Shown here in pieces: positions 27,312 to 34,863 of a DNA stretch of 64,000 nucleotides (position 1 is its first letter; each line of letters begins with the position of its first letter). The stretch comes from an uncultured Prevotella sp. (GTDB lineage: Bacteria; Bacteroidota; Bacteroidia; Bacteroidales; Bacteroidaceae). The notes under the pieces were generated by a model that saw only the letters and a list, made by a program, of their open reading frames with translations, did not search any database and was not told the origin of the DNA. The DNA is taken from positions 1-64,000 of the forward strand of contig ONYZ01000004.1 in the NCBI GenBank assembly GCA_900322175.1. The letters are read 5' to 3'. A program made the position numbers and the translations under genes.

Positions 27312-28061
27312 ATGAAACTTACAAAAAAACGATATTTATTAGGTTTTACGGGGGCGGTTTTGGTCCTTGCGGGTGTGCGTGCGGCATTTCCGCAGGTGGC
27401 AGAGAACAATAATGTGGTAGTTTCGAGTAAGGAGGAAGGAGTAAGGAGTAAGGAGAATACTCAGGAAGCAGAGATTTCTCCCTCCTCCAAAAAACATAAA
27501 ATCCTATCGGTTCCTGATTTCAAGACATGTTTCCCTGATACACAGGCGGTTCAGCTATCGGCGGCGATGAAATATGGCGTGAAGCGTGTAAAGAATCGCG
27601 AGGATGCCGAGAGACGTAAGAGTGAACTGGTGTACGTGGGTAGCAACCCTTATTATCATATCGATCCACTATATTCCAGCATCCCATATTTGGTGCCTCG
27701 TGCGGCCGTATTACTACAAGATATCGGTCAAGCGTTTTTCGATAGTTTGTATGTGAAGGGGATTCCCTTGCATCGCCCAATAGTGACCAGTGTGCTCCGT
27801 TCGGAGGCCGACGTAGTGAAGCTGCGCCGACACAACGGTAATGCTACCGAGAACTCGTGCCACATGTATGGCACTACATTTGATATATGCTACAACCGCT
27901 ACGAAACGGTGGAAAACCCCGACGGACCAGCCCGAAGAGCCGTGCGTAACGACTCACTGAAGTATGTGCTAAGTGAGGTGCTTCGCGATATGCGCGAACA
28001 AGGCCGATGCTACATCAAATATGAGGTGAAACAGGGCTGTTTTCACATGACGGTGAGATGA
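27312..28061 (+). CDS. DUF5715 family protein
   Basis: The 249-aa product has an N-terminal hydrophobic helix (membrane anchor or signal, residues about 10-28) and a conserved region from about residue 100 with HIDPLYSSIPYLVPRAAVLL, TSVLRSEADVVKLRRHNGNATENSCHMYGTTFDI and a Tyr/His-rich end. The His/Ser/Asp pattern resembles peptidases of the VanY/D-Ala-D-Ala group (inference). Residues about 36-55 come from repeated AAGGAGTAAGGAG DNA. It is followed by a zinc peptidase gene. Confidence 0.7.
   Translation: MKLTKKRYLLGFTGAVLVLAGVRAAFPQVAENNNVVVSSKEEGVRSKENTQEAEISPSSKKHKILSVPDFKTCFPDTQAVQLSAAMKYGVKRVKNREDAERRKSELVYVGSNPYYHIDPLYSSIPYLVPRAAVLLQDIGQAFFDSLYVKGIPLHRPIVTSVLRSEADVVKLRRHNGNATENSCHMYGTTFDICYNRYETVENPDGPARRAVRNDSLKYVLSEVLRDMREQGRCYIKYEVKQGCFHMTVR
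27426..27456. repeat. GTAAGGAG repeat inside the DUF5715 gene
   Basis: AGTAAGGAGGAAGGAGTAAG and its continuation repeat the phrase AGTAAGGAG three times inside the reading frame, coding for a Ser/Lys/Glu linker after the membrane helix. It has the style of the intergenic linkers. Confidence 0.55.
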
Positions 28062-28097
28062 CATTAAACATTAAAGATTAAACATTAAACATTAAAT
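28062..28097. repeat. ACATTAAACATTAAA linker
   Basis: Five units of (A/G)A(C/T)TAAAC-type phrase (ACATTAAACATTAAAGATTA and on) fill the gap between the DUF5715 stop and the next gene. The same phrase is at 39857, 44762 and 53548. Confidence 0.65.
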
Positions 28098-28112
28098 AAA
28101 AAACTTAAGACT

Positions 28113-28988
28113 ATGAGATTAGATGGACGAAGAGAAAGCTCGAATGTAGAGGATCGTCGCGGACTGAGCGGTGGTGCTAAAGTGGGTATCGGTGGTATTG
28201 GCGGTATCATTATTGCCGCATTGTTTGCCTGGATGAGTGGTGGTGACCCGCTACAGGCTGGACTACAGGCTGCACAACAGCAGATGCAGGCGCCAACCGA
28301 AACAGTGGGCGAGGAAAACTTTACCGAGGAGGAACAGGAACTAGCATCGGACTGCAAGAAGATTCTGGCTAGTACCGAGGAGGTTTGGACCAAGGTTTTT
28401 CAGGACCAAGGTTGGGGCGAATATCAATATCCTACGCTGGTACTGTTTACCAATCAGGTTAATTCGGCTTGCGGATCGGCTACAGCTGCTGTAGGACCGT
28501 TCTATTGCTCGGGCGATCAGAAGTTATACGTAGACTTGTCATTTTTTACTCAGATGAAACGTCAACTGGGCGTGGAGGGTAATACCTTTGCTTACGCATA
28601 CGTGATAGCCCACGAGATAGGACATCATATCGAATATCTGACTGGTACGCTCAACAAGGCGCATTCGGCTATGAATCAGACGGATAAGGTAACGGCAAAC
28701 CAGATAAGTGTCCGCCTGGAGTTGTTGGCTGACTACTATGCCGGCGTGTGGGCTCATTATGAGGATGCTATCAACCACTCGATGGAGTATGGTGATCTGG
28801 AGAAAGGTCTGGAACTGGCTAAGGCCATCGGCGACGACTGGTTACAGAAAAAGGCTCAGGGTAGGGCAACACCCGAATCCTTTACCCACGGAACCAGCGA
28901 CCAGCGCAAGCGTTGGCTGAAGCGTGGCTACGAAACAGGTGATATGAGAACAACCACATTTAGCATACAGAATTACAACGACCTATAG
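28113..28988 (+). CDS. Neutral zinc metallopeptidase (YpfJ/KPN_02809 family)
   Basis: The 291-aa product has a cytoplasmic N-terminus with DGRRESSNVEDRRG, one transmembrane helix at residues about 28-48, and an extracytoplasmic domain with the zinc motif HEIGHHIE (residues about 168-175) and a downstream RLELLADYYAGVWAHY helix that supplies the third ligand. Family members are membrane-anchored putative peptidases without a firm substrate. Confidence 0.88.
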   Translation: MRLDGRRESSNVEDRRGLSGGAKVGIGGIGGIIIAALFAWMSGGDPLQAGLQAAQQQMQAPTETVGEENFTEEEQELASDCKKILASTEEVWTKVFQDQGWGEYQYPTLVLFTNQVNSACGSATAAVGPFYCSGDQKLYVDLSFFTQMKRQLGVEGNTFAYAYVIAHEIGHHIEYLTGTLNKAHSAMNQTDKVTANQISVRLELLADYYAGVWAHYEDAINHSMEYGDLEKGLELAKAIGDDWLQKKAQGRATPESFTHGTSDQRKRWLKRGYETGDMRTTTFSIQNYNDL

Positions 28989-29011
28989 TCTTATATGGCC
29001 GTAGGTAAAAA

Positions 29012-29482
29012 CTATTCATGATGGTAGGGTTCGCCTTTGATGATGGTGCAGGCTCGATAGATCTGCTCGGTGAACACCAGGCGAATCATCTGATGAGAAA
29101 ACGTCATTTTAGAAAGCGATAGCTGCTCGTTGGCACGAGAATATACGGCTTGCGAAAATCCATACGGTCCGCCGATGACAAATACTAGTCGGCGGGCTGT
29201 ATTTCGTTTCTGCTCAAGCCACTTGGCAAACTCTATGCTTCGGAACTCCTTGCCATGTTCGTCAAGTAACACCACGGTATCGCTGGTCTGAATCTGTTTC
29301 AGAATCAGTTCTCCCTCAGCCTGTTTCTGCTGGTCCTCCGACAAACTTTTGGTATTCTTTAGCTCGGGGATGGTAACCAGTTCGAACGGCATATAGTGGC
29401 CTATGCGGTCGAAATAGTCGTTGATGCCCGCCTGAAAGTGCTTGTCGGTGGTCTTGCCAACCAATATCAGTATCGTTTTCAT
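29012..29482 (-). CDS. rlmH: 23S rRNA (pseudouridine1915-N3)-methyltransferase
   Basis: RlmH is a SPOUT methyltransferase acting on 23S rRNA of assembled 70S ribosomes. The 156-aa product has the knot-forming FVIGGPYGFS segment and the C-terminal LSLSKMTFSHQMIRLVFTEQIYRA helix. Full length. It follows the GH25 lysozyme gene after a short-phrase linker. Confidence 0.96.
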   Translation of the reverse strand: MKTILILVGKTTDKHFQAGINDYFDRIGHYMPFELVTIPELKNTKSLSEDQQKQAEGELILKQIQTSDTVVLLDEHGKEFRSIEFAKWLEQKRNTARRLVFVIGGPYGFSQAVYSRANEQLSLSKMTFSHQMIRLVFTEQIYRACTIIKGEPYHHE

Positions 29483-29511
29483 AATTGATAATTGACAATT
29501 GAAAATGGATG
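29483..29511. repeat. AATTGATAATTGACAATTG linker before rlmH
   Basis: The phrase AATTGATAATTGACAATTGA fills the gap between the lysozyme stop and the rlmH start. Same family as 20675, 23780 and 52491. Confidence 0.65.
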
Positions 29512-29512
29512 A

Positions 29513-30835
29513 TTATTTGATGCTCTTGATGGCCACGAACTCTTGGAACTGGCTCTTGTAGCCATTAAACACATTGATGTCGACCTCACCCTGTATGCCC
29601 TTTACGCGACCATCGGGACAAAGTTGCCAGAAGGCCAGTCGCACATCGGGCTTGTACTCGCCGTAGCGTGCTATCCATACATCATAGTCGCGCTTGATAT
29701 CAGGCGCCATCGACAAGTACTTGTTGATAAACATCTGGTTTATATATAAGATAGGTGAAACTCCGCAGCGGCGCTTAACCATTTGGAGCCACACACGTAT
29801 CTGCTGGAACATCTTTTCGGGTCCGCCAGTTGCTTTTATCTGTGCATCGCTAGGCTCTACATCGAGCACAGGTGGCAGATCGCCCTGCTTGAATAGCGTA
29901 TTGTTGATGAAATGCTGAGCCTGAGCCGCACCCGACGACTTGAGTGAGAAGAAGTGATAAGCGCCAATGGGGATGCCCTGTTTGCGGGCGGCAGCATAGT
30001 CGGATACGTAGAATTTGTTGCGTATGCTAGTGCCCTCAGTACTCTTGATGAATATGAACGATACGGGGTAATCAGCATTGCCGTGAACATTCTTATGCGA
30101 CTTGCGCCCCAAGTAGCTGATACTTAGCTGTTTCCAGTTGATGGGGAGGGGACGGCGTCCCTTGCCATGCTGATATCGGGCGATGTCGATGCCATAGATA
30201 CGCTCGGAGGTGTACTTCATGCGTTCGCCCCAGAATCGGTTGTTCTTCCATTCGCCCACCTGCAGTCGTGGATCGCCGTCGGTGGGAGTTAACAGTTGTA
30301 TGCCGAATCCGTCGCGTATGTTATTGGTCCAATGGCCCTCAAAGTAGGTATTGCTGGTGACGTAAGCCCCATGACCATCGGCCTCTGTGCCCTTGAAGTC
30401 GCCCAGATACGTGCCAAGGGTATCTATGCGCAATCCCGTCTTGATGGTATCGGCATCGTAGGTGGCCACGATAGTGAAGCCAGCTGAATCGACGGTAAGA
30501 ACCGTTCCCTCGCGGATGCGATTACGCCACGAGCCTACATTCCATACGGTGAGTCGGCGAGCTGGTTCGATGGTGAGTCGCTTGCCATTGGCAAATGCGG
30601 CCACCATCTCGTAACCCTCGTCCATCACGTTGTGACGGTCGAAGTAATACTTGAATTCATCGTCTAGAGCGGATATAGTATCGCGATGCGCGCTATTATC
30701 GGCAGGGTGTGCGTGTATCGTGTTTCTGATTTCTGTACTAAGCTGCATGCCGCGGTGGGCAGGACGGGGCATCAGATAGGTAGATGCCGATAGCAGCAGC
30801 ATGGGTGATATAATAGATATTAATACCTTTTTCAT
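29513..30835 (-). CDS. GH25 lysozyme with MORN-like N-terminal repeats
   Basis: ATG at 30835 (MKKVLISIISPMLLLSAS, a signal peptide) is chosen; the frame extends much further upstream but crosses the promoter. The 440-aa product has a middle region of MORN-like repeats (GTYLGDFKGTEADGHGAY, GHWTNNIRDGFGIQ) and a C-terminal GH25 muramidase domain (YGIDIARYQHG, FIFIKSTEGTSIRNKFY, PPVLDVEPSD with the catalytic Asp/Glu). It likely cuts peptidoglycan in the periplasm or outside. The operon partner is rlmH. Confidence 0.88.
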   Translation of the reverse strand: MKKVLISIISPMLLLSASTYLMPRPAHRGMQLSTEIRNTIHAHPADNSAHRDTISALDDEFKYYFDRHNVMDEGYEMVAAFANGKRLTIEPARRLTVWNVGSWRNRIREGTVLTVDSAGFTIVATYDADTIKTGLRIDTLGTYLGDFKGTEADGHGAYVTSNTYFEGHWTNNIRDGFGIQLLTPTDGDPRLQVGEWKNNRFWGERMKYTSERIYGIDIARYQHGKGRRPLPINWKQLSISYLGRKSHKNVHGNADYPVSFIFIKSTEGTSIRNKFYVSDYAAARKQGIPIGAYHFFSLKSSGAAQAQHFINNTLFKQGDLPPVLDVEPSDAQIKATGGPEKMFQQIRVWLQMVKRRCGVSPILYINQMFINKYLSMAPDIKRDYDVWIARYGEYKPDVRLAFWQLCPDGRVKGIQGEVDINVFNGYKSQFQEFVAIKSIK

Positions 30836-30856
30836 TAATTTACAACTTTTCGGATG

Positions 30857-30889
30857 CAAAGTTACAAATAAAATTTCTATATTTGCAAA
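30857..30889 (-). promoter_or_regulatory. Promoter for the GH25 lysozyme
   Basis: Minus strand: TTTG at 30889-30886, 21-base gap, TAACTTTG at 30864-30857, 22 bases before the start codon. Confidence 0.7.
30878..30885 (+). promoter_or_regulatory. Possible plus-strand -7 element
   Basis: TATATTTG fits TAnnTTTG and would start a transcript near 30892 that covers a small 18-codon frame and then the leucine leader. No clear -33 TTG. Confidence 0.4.
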
Positions 30890-30907
30890 CGAAACAGTGA
30901 TAAAATT

Positions 30908-30964
30908 ATGAAGAAAGATAAAGTATTGATATACGATTATCCCGCTAAAAGAGGGAAAAAGTAA
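30908..30964 (+). CDS. Candidate 18-aa peptide upstream of the leu leader
   Basis: ATG at 30908 opens an 18-codon frame (MKKDKVLIYDYPAKRGKK) preceded by an A-rich stretch and a possible -7 element 23 bases upstream. Its Lys-rich sequence is not obviously amino-acid sensing. It may be an untranslated chance frame. Confidence 0.25.
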   Translation: MKKDKVLIYDYPAKRGKK

Positions 30965-31002
30965 TAAAATGAAAGATTTTTCGATAAAAAAGTTACGAAT
31001 TG

Positions 31003-31034
31003 TTTGTTTATTCCGAAGATTATGATTAATTTTG
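31003..31034 (+). promoter_or_regulatory. Promoter of the leucine operon
   Basis: TTTG at 31003-31006, 20-base gap, TAATTTTG at 31027-31034. Transcription would start near 31041, nine bases before the leader-peptide ATG. Confidence 0.75.
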
Positions 31035-31049
31035 CAGCCGAAATTAAAA

Positions 31050-31148
31050 ATGAGTACAAGTATGAAGAGTCTAAATCTACTTAATGGCCTAATTATTATT
31101 CGACTGCATGGGGCAGGCGGAAGTGATTTAGGTGTACGCATAAGTTAG
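31050..31148 (+). CDS. Leu/Ile-rich leader peptide of the leucine operon
   Basis: A 32-codon frame begins with ATG at 31050 (or ATG at 31062). Codons 8-19 read Leu-Asn-Leu-Leu-Asn-Gly-Leu-Ile-Ile-Ile-Arg-Leu, with three CTA leucine codons and three ATT isoleucine codons. It is followed by an attenuator hairpin at 31175-31209 whose 5' half can instead pair with 31118-31126 inside this frame. This is the arrangement of ribosome-mediated attenuation: stalling on Leu (or Ile) codons would free 31118-31126 and block the terminator. Too short for routine gene finding. Confidence 0.8.
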   Translation: MSTSMKSLNLLNGLIIIRLHGAGGSDLGVRIS

Positions 31149-31191
31149 ATGTTAAGATAATGAATGTTATATAGAGCCTTTCTCACTTCCG
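31118..31191 (+). promoter_or_regulatory. Antiterminator pairing in the leu leader
   Basis: CGGAAGTGA at 31118-31126 is exactly complementary to TCACTTCCG at 31183-31191, which overlaps the 5' arm and loop of the terminator hairpin. The two structures exclude each other. A ribosome halted on the Leu/Ile codons (31071-31106) leaves this segment free, while one that reaches the stop at 31146 covers it. Confidence 0.7.
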
Positions 31192-31209
31192 AGTGTGAAG
31201 GGCTTTTTT
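31175..31209 (+). terminator. Attenuator terminator before leuA
   Basis: AGCCTTTCTCAC pairs with GTGTGAAGGGCT (one G-U, one mismatch) and is followed by six T residues. It lies 27 bases after the leader-peptide stop and 58 before leuA. Confidence 0.8.
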
Positions 31210-31225
31210 CTTGGAATAAATATCA

Positions 31226-31266
31226 AATTGTAAAATAGTTAAATCGTAAAATTGTAGAATTGTAAA
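31226..31266. repeat. TTGTAAAATAGTTAAATCG linker before leuA
   Basis: The phrase (A)TTGTAAAAT recurs with variants (AAATCGTAAAATTGTAGAAT) up to the leuA start codon. A matching phrase, ATTGTAAAATAGTTAAAATC, lies before leuB (36411-36438). Confidence 0.6.
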
Positions 31267-32769
31267 ATGGAAAGGTTGTTTATTTTCGACACAACGCTCC
31301 GCGACGGCGAACAGGTGCCCGGATGCCAGTTGAACACTGTTGAGAAGATTCAGGTGGCCAAGGCTCTGGAACAACTCGGTGTGGATGTGATCGAAGCAGG
31401 ATTCCCCATCTCAAGTCCAGGCGACTTCAACAGTGTGATTGAGATTTCAAAAGCCGTAACTTGGCCTGTGATTTGTGCGCTGACACGAGCAGTAGAGCGC
31501 GATATCGACGTAGCATTCGAAGCTCTACAGTATGCCAAGCACAAGCGTATCCACACGGGTATCGGTACTAGCGATGAGCATATTCAGTTTAAGTTCAACT
31601 CAACCCGCGAGGAAATCTTGGAGCGTGCCATAGCGGCAACCAAGTATGCCAAGAGATTTGTTGACGATGTGGAGTTCTATTGCGAGGACGCCGGACGCAC
31701 GGATAATGAGTATTTGGCTCAGGTGGTTGAGGCGGTTATCAAGGCCGGAGCAACGGTTGTGAACATACCTGATACCACTGGATATTGTCTGCCCGAGGAA
31801 TATCACGACAAGATAAAGTATCTGATGGAGCATGTGGATAATATTGATCGCGCTATCATCTCTACCCATTGCCATAATGACTTGGGTATGGCTACAGCCA
31901 ACTCGCTTAGTGGAGTGATGGCTGGAGCACGACAGGTGGAGGTGACCATCAACGGAATAGGCGAGCGCGCTGGTAATACATCGCTCGAGGAGATAGCGAT
32001 GATACTGAAGTGTCACAAGCAACTGGAAATCGAGACAAACATCAACACAACCAAGATATATCCTACATCGCGCATGGTTTCCAGTCTGATGAATATGCCC
32101 GTACAACCCAACAAGGCTATCGTAGGCAGAAACGCATTCGCCCACTCTAGCGGAATACATCAGGACGGAGTGCTTAAGAACGTTCATACATACGAGATAA
32201 TGGATCCCAAGGATGTGGGTATTGACGACAATTCTATCGTGCTGACTGCTCGTTCGGGGCGTGCTGCTCTTAAGCATCGTTTGCACGTGAACGGCGTAGA
32301 TCTGTCGGAAGAGAAGTTGGACAAGGTCTACGAGAAGTTCCTGGTATTGGCCGACCAGAAGAAGGAGGTTACAGATGCTGATGCGCTGATGCTTGCTGGT
32401 GCGGATATGGCTGATACTCATGCTGTTAGACTTGATTTTCTACAAGTTACTACAGGTAAGGGCGTGAAGAGTGTTGCCTCTATCGGTATCGATATCAGCG
32501 GACAGAAATTCGAGGCTGCGGCCTCAGGAAACGGTCCTGTGGATGCCGCCATCAAGGCTCTGAAGAAGATAATCATTAAGCAGATGACTCTGAAGGAATT
32601 TACTATTCAGGCAATCTCGAAAGGGTCGGACGATGTGGGTAAAGTACACATGCAGGTGGAGTACGACGGAAGTCTGTACTACGGATTCGGCGCCAACACC
32701 GATATCGTAACCGCTAGCGTAGAAGCATATATCGATTGTATTAACAAATTTAAGACTGAAGAAAAATGA
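31267..32769 (+). CDS. leuA: 2-isopropylmalate synthase
   Basis: LeuA condenses acetyl-CoA and 2-oxoisovalerate, the first step of leucine synthesis. The 500-aa product has the DRE-TIM core ([43 protein letters not shown]) and a C-terminal regulatory domain that usually binds leucine. Its stop overlaps the leuC start (ATGA). Expression is probably set by the upstream leader-peptide attenuator. Confidence 0.96.
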   Translation: MERLFIFDTTLRDGEQVPGCQLNTVEKIQVAKALEQLGVDVIEAGFPISSPGDFNSVIEISKAVTWPVICALTRAVERDIDVAFEALQYAKHKRIHTGIGTSDEHIQFKFNSTREEILERAIAATKYAKRFVDDVEFYCEDAGRTDNEYLAQVVEAVIKAGATVVNIPDTTGYCLPEEYHDKIKYLMEHVDNIDRAIISTHCHNDLGMATANSLSGVMAGARQVEVTINGIGERAGNTSLEEIAMILKCHKQLEIETNINTTKIYPTSRMVSSLMNMPVQPNKAIVGRNAFAHSSGIHQDGVLKNVHTYEIMDPKDVGIDDNSIVLTARSGRAALKHRLHVNGVDLSEEKLDKVYEKFLVLADQKKEVTDADALMLAGADMADTHAVRLDFLQVTTGKGVKSVASIGIDISGQKFEAAASGNGPVDAAIKALKKIIIKQMTLKEFTIQAISKGSDDVGKVHMQVEYDGSLYYGFGANTDIVTASVEAYIDCINKFKTEEK

Positions 32770-34160
32770 ATACACTATTTGATAAGATTTGGGATAAGCA
32801 CGTTGTGCAGAAGGTTGACGACGGACCACAACAGCTTTACATCGACCGACTTTATTGTCACGAGGTGACATCTCCCCAAGCATTCGACGGTATGAGGGCT
32901 CGTGGACTGAAGTGTTTCCGCCCCAAGCAGATATTCTGCATGCCCGACCACAATACGCCTACTCACGATCAGGATAAACCTATCGAGGACCCTGTTTCAA
33001 AGTCTCAGGTAGATGCGCTCGAAAAGAATGCTGCTGAGTTCGGACTTACACACTACGGAATGATGTCTCCAAACAATGGAATAATCCATGTGGTAGGCCC
33101 CGAGAAGGGCCTGAGTCTGCCAGGAATGACGATAGTTTGCGGCGATTCGCACACATCTACTCATGGTGCTATGGGTGCCGTAGCATTCGGCATTGGAACT
33201 AGCGAGGTCGAGATGGTAATGGCGTCGCAATGCATTCTGCAACAGAAGCCTAAGTCAATGAGGATCAGTATCAACGGAGTGCTGGGCAAGGGTGTTACGG
33301 CTAAGGATGTGGCTCTGTATCTGATGGCGCAGATCACCACCAGCGGTGCTACGGGATATTTCATCGAATATGCTGGTTCTACGGTTAAGGCAATGTCGAT
33401 GGAAGGCCGACTGACACTCTGTAATCTCTCGATAGAGATGGGGGCGCGCGGAGGATTTATCGCTCCAGATAGTACAACATTTAATTATATAAAAGGTAGA
33501 GAATATGCGCCAAAGGGCGAAGAGTGGGACAAGGCTGTGGCCTATTGGAAGACGTTGAAGAGTGGCTACGATGCTGTGTTTGATAAGGAACTTACGTTTA
33601 ATGCCGCTGATATCGAGCCTCGCGTCACATACGGAACTAATCCAGGTATGGGCATCGGCATAACAGAAACTGTTCCTGCAAATGCAAAATTAGCCAATTC
33701 GCCCGAAGCTGGTTTTGAGAAAGCTCTGAAATACATGGGATTTGAGGCTGGACAGAAATTGCTGGGTACTAAGGTCGATTATGTGTTCCTAGGTGCTTGT
33801 ACCAACGGACGAATCGAGGATTTCCGTGCGTTTGCATCGCTGGTTAATGGGCGACATAAGGCTAAGGATGTAGTTGCGTGGTTGGTGCCTGGTTCGTGGG
33901 CTGTTGACAAGCAGATCCGGGAAGAGGGTATTGACAAAGTGCTCGAGGAGGCTGGTTTTGAGATCCGTCAACCTGGTTGCTCGGCTTGTTTGGCAATGAA
34001 TGATGACAAGGTTCCCGCCGGCAAACTGAGCGTTTCTACATCAAACCGCAACTTCGAAGGTCGCCAAGGCCCTGGTGCCCGCACCATCTTAGCATCGCCC
34101 CTAACAGCCGCCGCCGCCGCGATTACTGGCGTGATAACTGATCCCCGTGTATTAATTTAA
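32766..34160 (+). CDS. leuC: 3-isopropylmalate dehydratase large subunit
   Basis: LeuC with LeuD isomerises 2- to 3-isopropylmalate. The 464-aa product belongs to the aconitase family and has the 4Fe-4S ligands: one Cys in [11 protein letters not shown] and two in GCSACLAMN, plus [11 protein letters not shown]. Followed by a 106-base gap that holds a large inverted repeat. Confidence 0.97.
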   Translation: MNTLFDKIWDKHVVQKVDDGPQQLYIDRLYCHEVTSPQAFDGMRARGLKCFRPKQIFCMPDHNTPTHDQDKPIEDPVSKSQVDALEKNAAEFGLTHYGMMSPNNGIIHVVGPEKGLSLPGMTIVCGDSHTSTHGAMGAVAFGIGTSEVEMVMASQCILQQKPKSMRISINGVLGKGVTAKDVALYLMAQITTSGATGYFIEYAGSTVKAMSMEGRLTLCNLSIEMGARGGFIAPDSTTFNYIKGREYAPKGEEWDKAVAYWKTLKSGYDAVFDKELTFNAADIEPRVTYGTNPGMGIGITETVPANAKLANSPEAGFEKALKYMGFEAGQKLLGTKVDYVFLGACTNGRIEDFRAFASLVNGRHKAKDVVAWLVPGSWAVDKQIREEGIDKVLEEAGFEIRQPGCSACLAMNDDKVPAGKLSVSTSNRNFEGRQGPGARTILASPLTAAAAAITGVITDPRVLI

Positions 34161-34161
34161 A

Positions 34162-34250
34162 AACACAGAGATACAGAGGTACAGAGTTTTTTTTAGATAA
34201 AGGAGATAAAGAAAAAAAGAAAAAACTCTGTCTCTCTGTACCTCTGTGTT
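34162..34250. repeat. Large inverted repeat between leuC and leuD
   Basis: AACACAGAGATACAGAGGTA and on (34162-34186) reappears inverted at 34226-34250 with a few changes, around an A/G-rich loop of about 39 bases. The arms repeat the phrase ACAGAG. A related single phrase TCTCTGTACCTCTGTGTT is at 45645-45662 before the C69 peptidase gene. No T-run follows, so a role in mRNA stability or differential expression is more likely than termination. Confidence 0.65.
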
Positions 34251-34266
34251 GAAAAAATAAAGAACA

Positions 34267-34863
34267 ATGAAACAGAAATTCAACGTAATAACAAGCACTT
34301 GTGTTCCACTTCCGATGGAAAATGTGGACACCGACCAGATAATACCCGCACGATTCCTGAAGGCTACCACTCGAGAGGAGAAGTTCTTCGGCGATAACCT
34401 GTTCAGAGATTGGCGATATAATGCCGACGGTACGCCCAATAAGGACTTTGTGTTAAACGACCCTCAGTATTCGGGATGCATACTGGTGGCAGGTAAGAAC
34501 TTCGGTTCGGGCTCTAGTCGCGAACATGCCGCTTGGGCTATCGCAGGATATGGTTTTCGTGTGGTTATCAGTTCGTTTTTTGCCGATATCCATAAAAACA
34601 ACGAGTTGAACAACTTTGTGCTCCCAGTAGTGGTGAGCGAGGATTTCTTGAAAGAACTCTTTGCTTCGATAGCTGCAGACCCAAAGACCGAAGTTGAAGT
34701 TGATTTACCCAACCAGAAGGTTACCAATAAGGCTACTGGTCATAGTGAGCATTTCGACATCAATGGATACAAGAAACACTGTTTGATAGAGGGACTCGAT
34801 GATATCGACTTCTTGGTTAGGAACCAACAGAAAACAGAATTATGGGAACAAGCGAACAAGTAA
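34267..34863 (+). CDS. leuD: 3-isopropylmalate dehydratase small subunit
   Basis: The 198-aa LeuD swivel domain has ENVDTDQIIPARFLK and NFGSGSSREHAAWA, the family signatures. It overlaps the next gene by 22 bases. Confidence 0.96.
   Translation: MKQKFNVITSTCVPLPMENVDTDQIIPARFLKATTREEKFFGDNLFRDWRYNADGTPNKDFVLNDPQYSGCILVAGKNFGSGSSREHAAWAIAGYGFRVVISSFFADIHKNNELNNFVLPVVVSEDFLKELFASIAADPKTEVEVDLPNQKVTNKATGHSEHFDINGYKKHCLIEGLDDIDFLVRNQQKTELWEQANK

Noticed and set aside
30836-31141. Longer N-terminus for the GH25 lysozyme
   Set aside because: Crosses the promoter; ATG at 30835 gives a signal peptide.
31600-32421. 273-codon open frame on minus strand
   Set aside because: Antisense to leuA; no motif.
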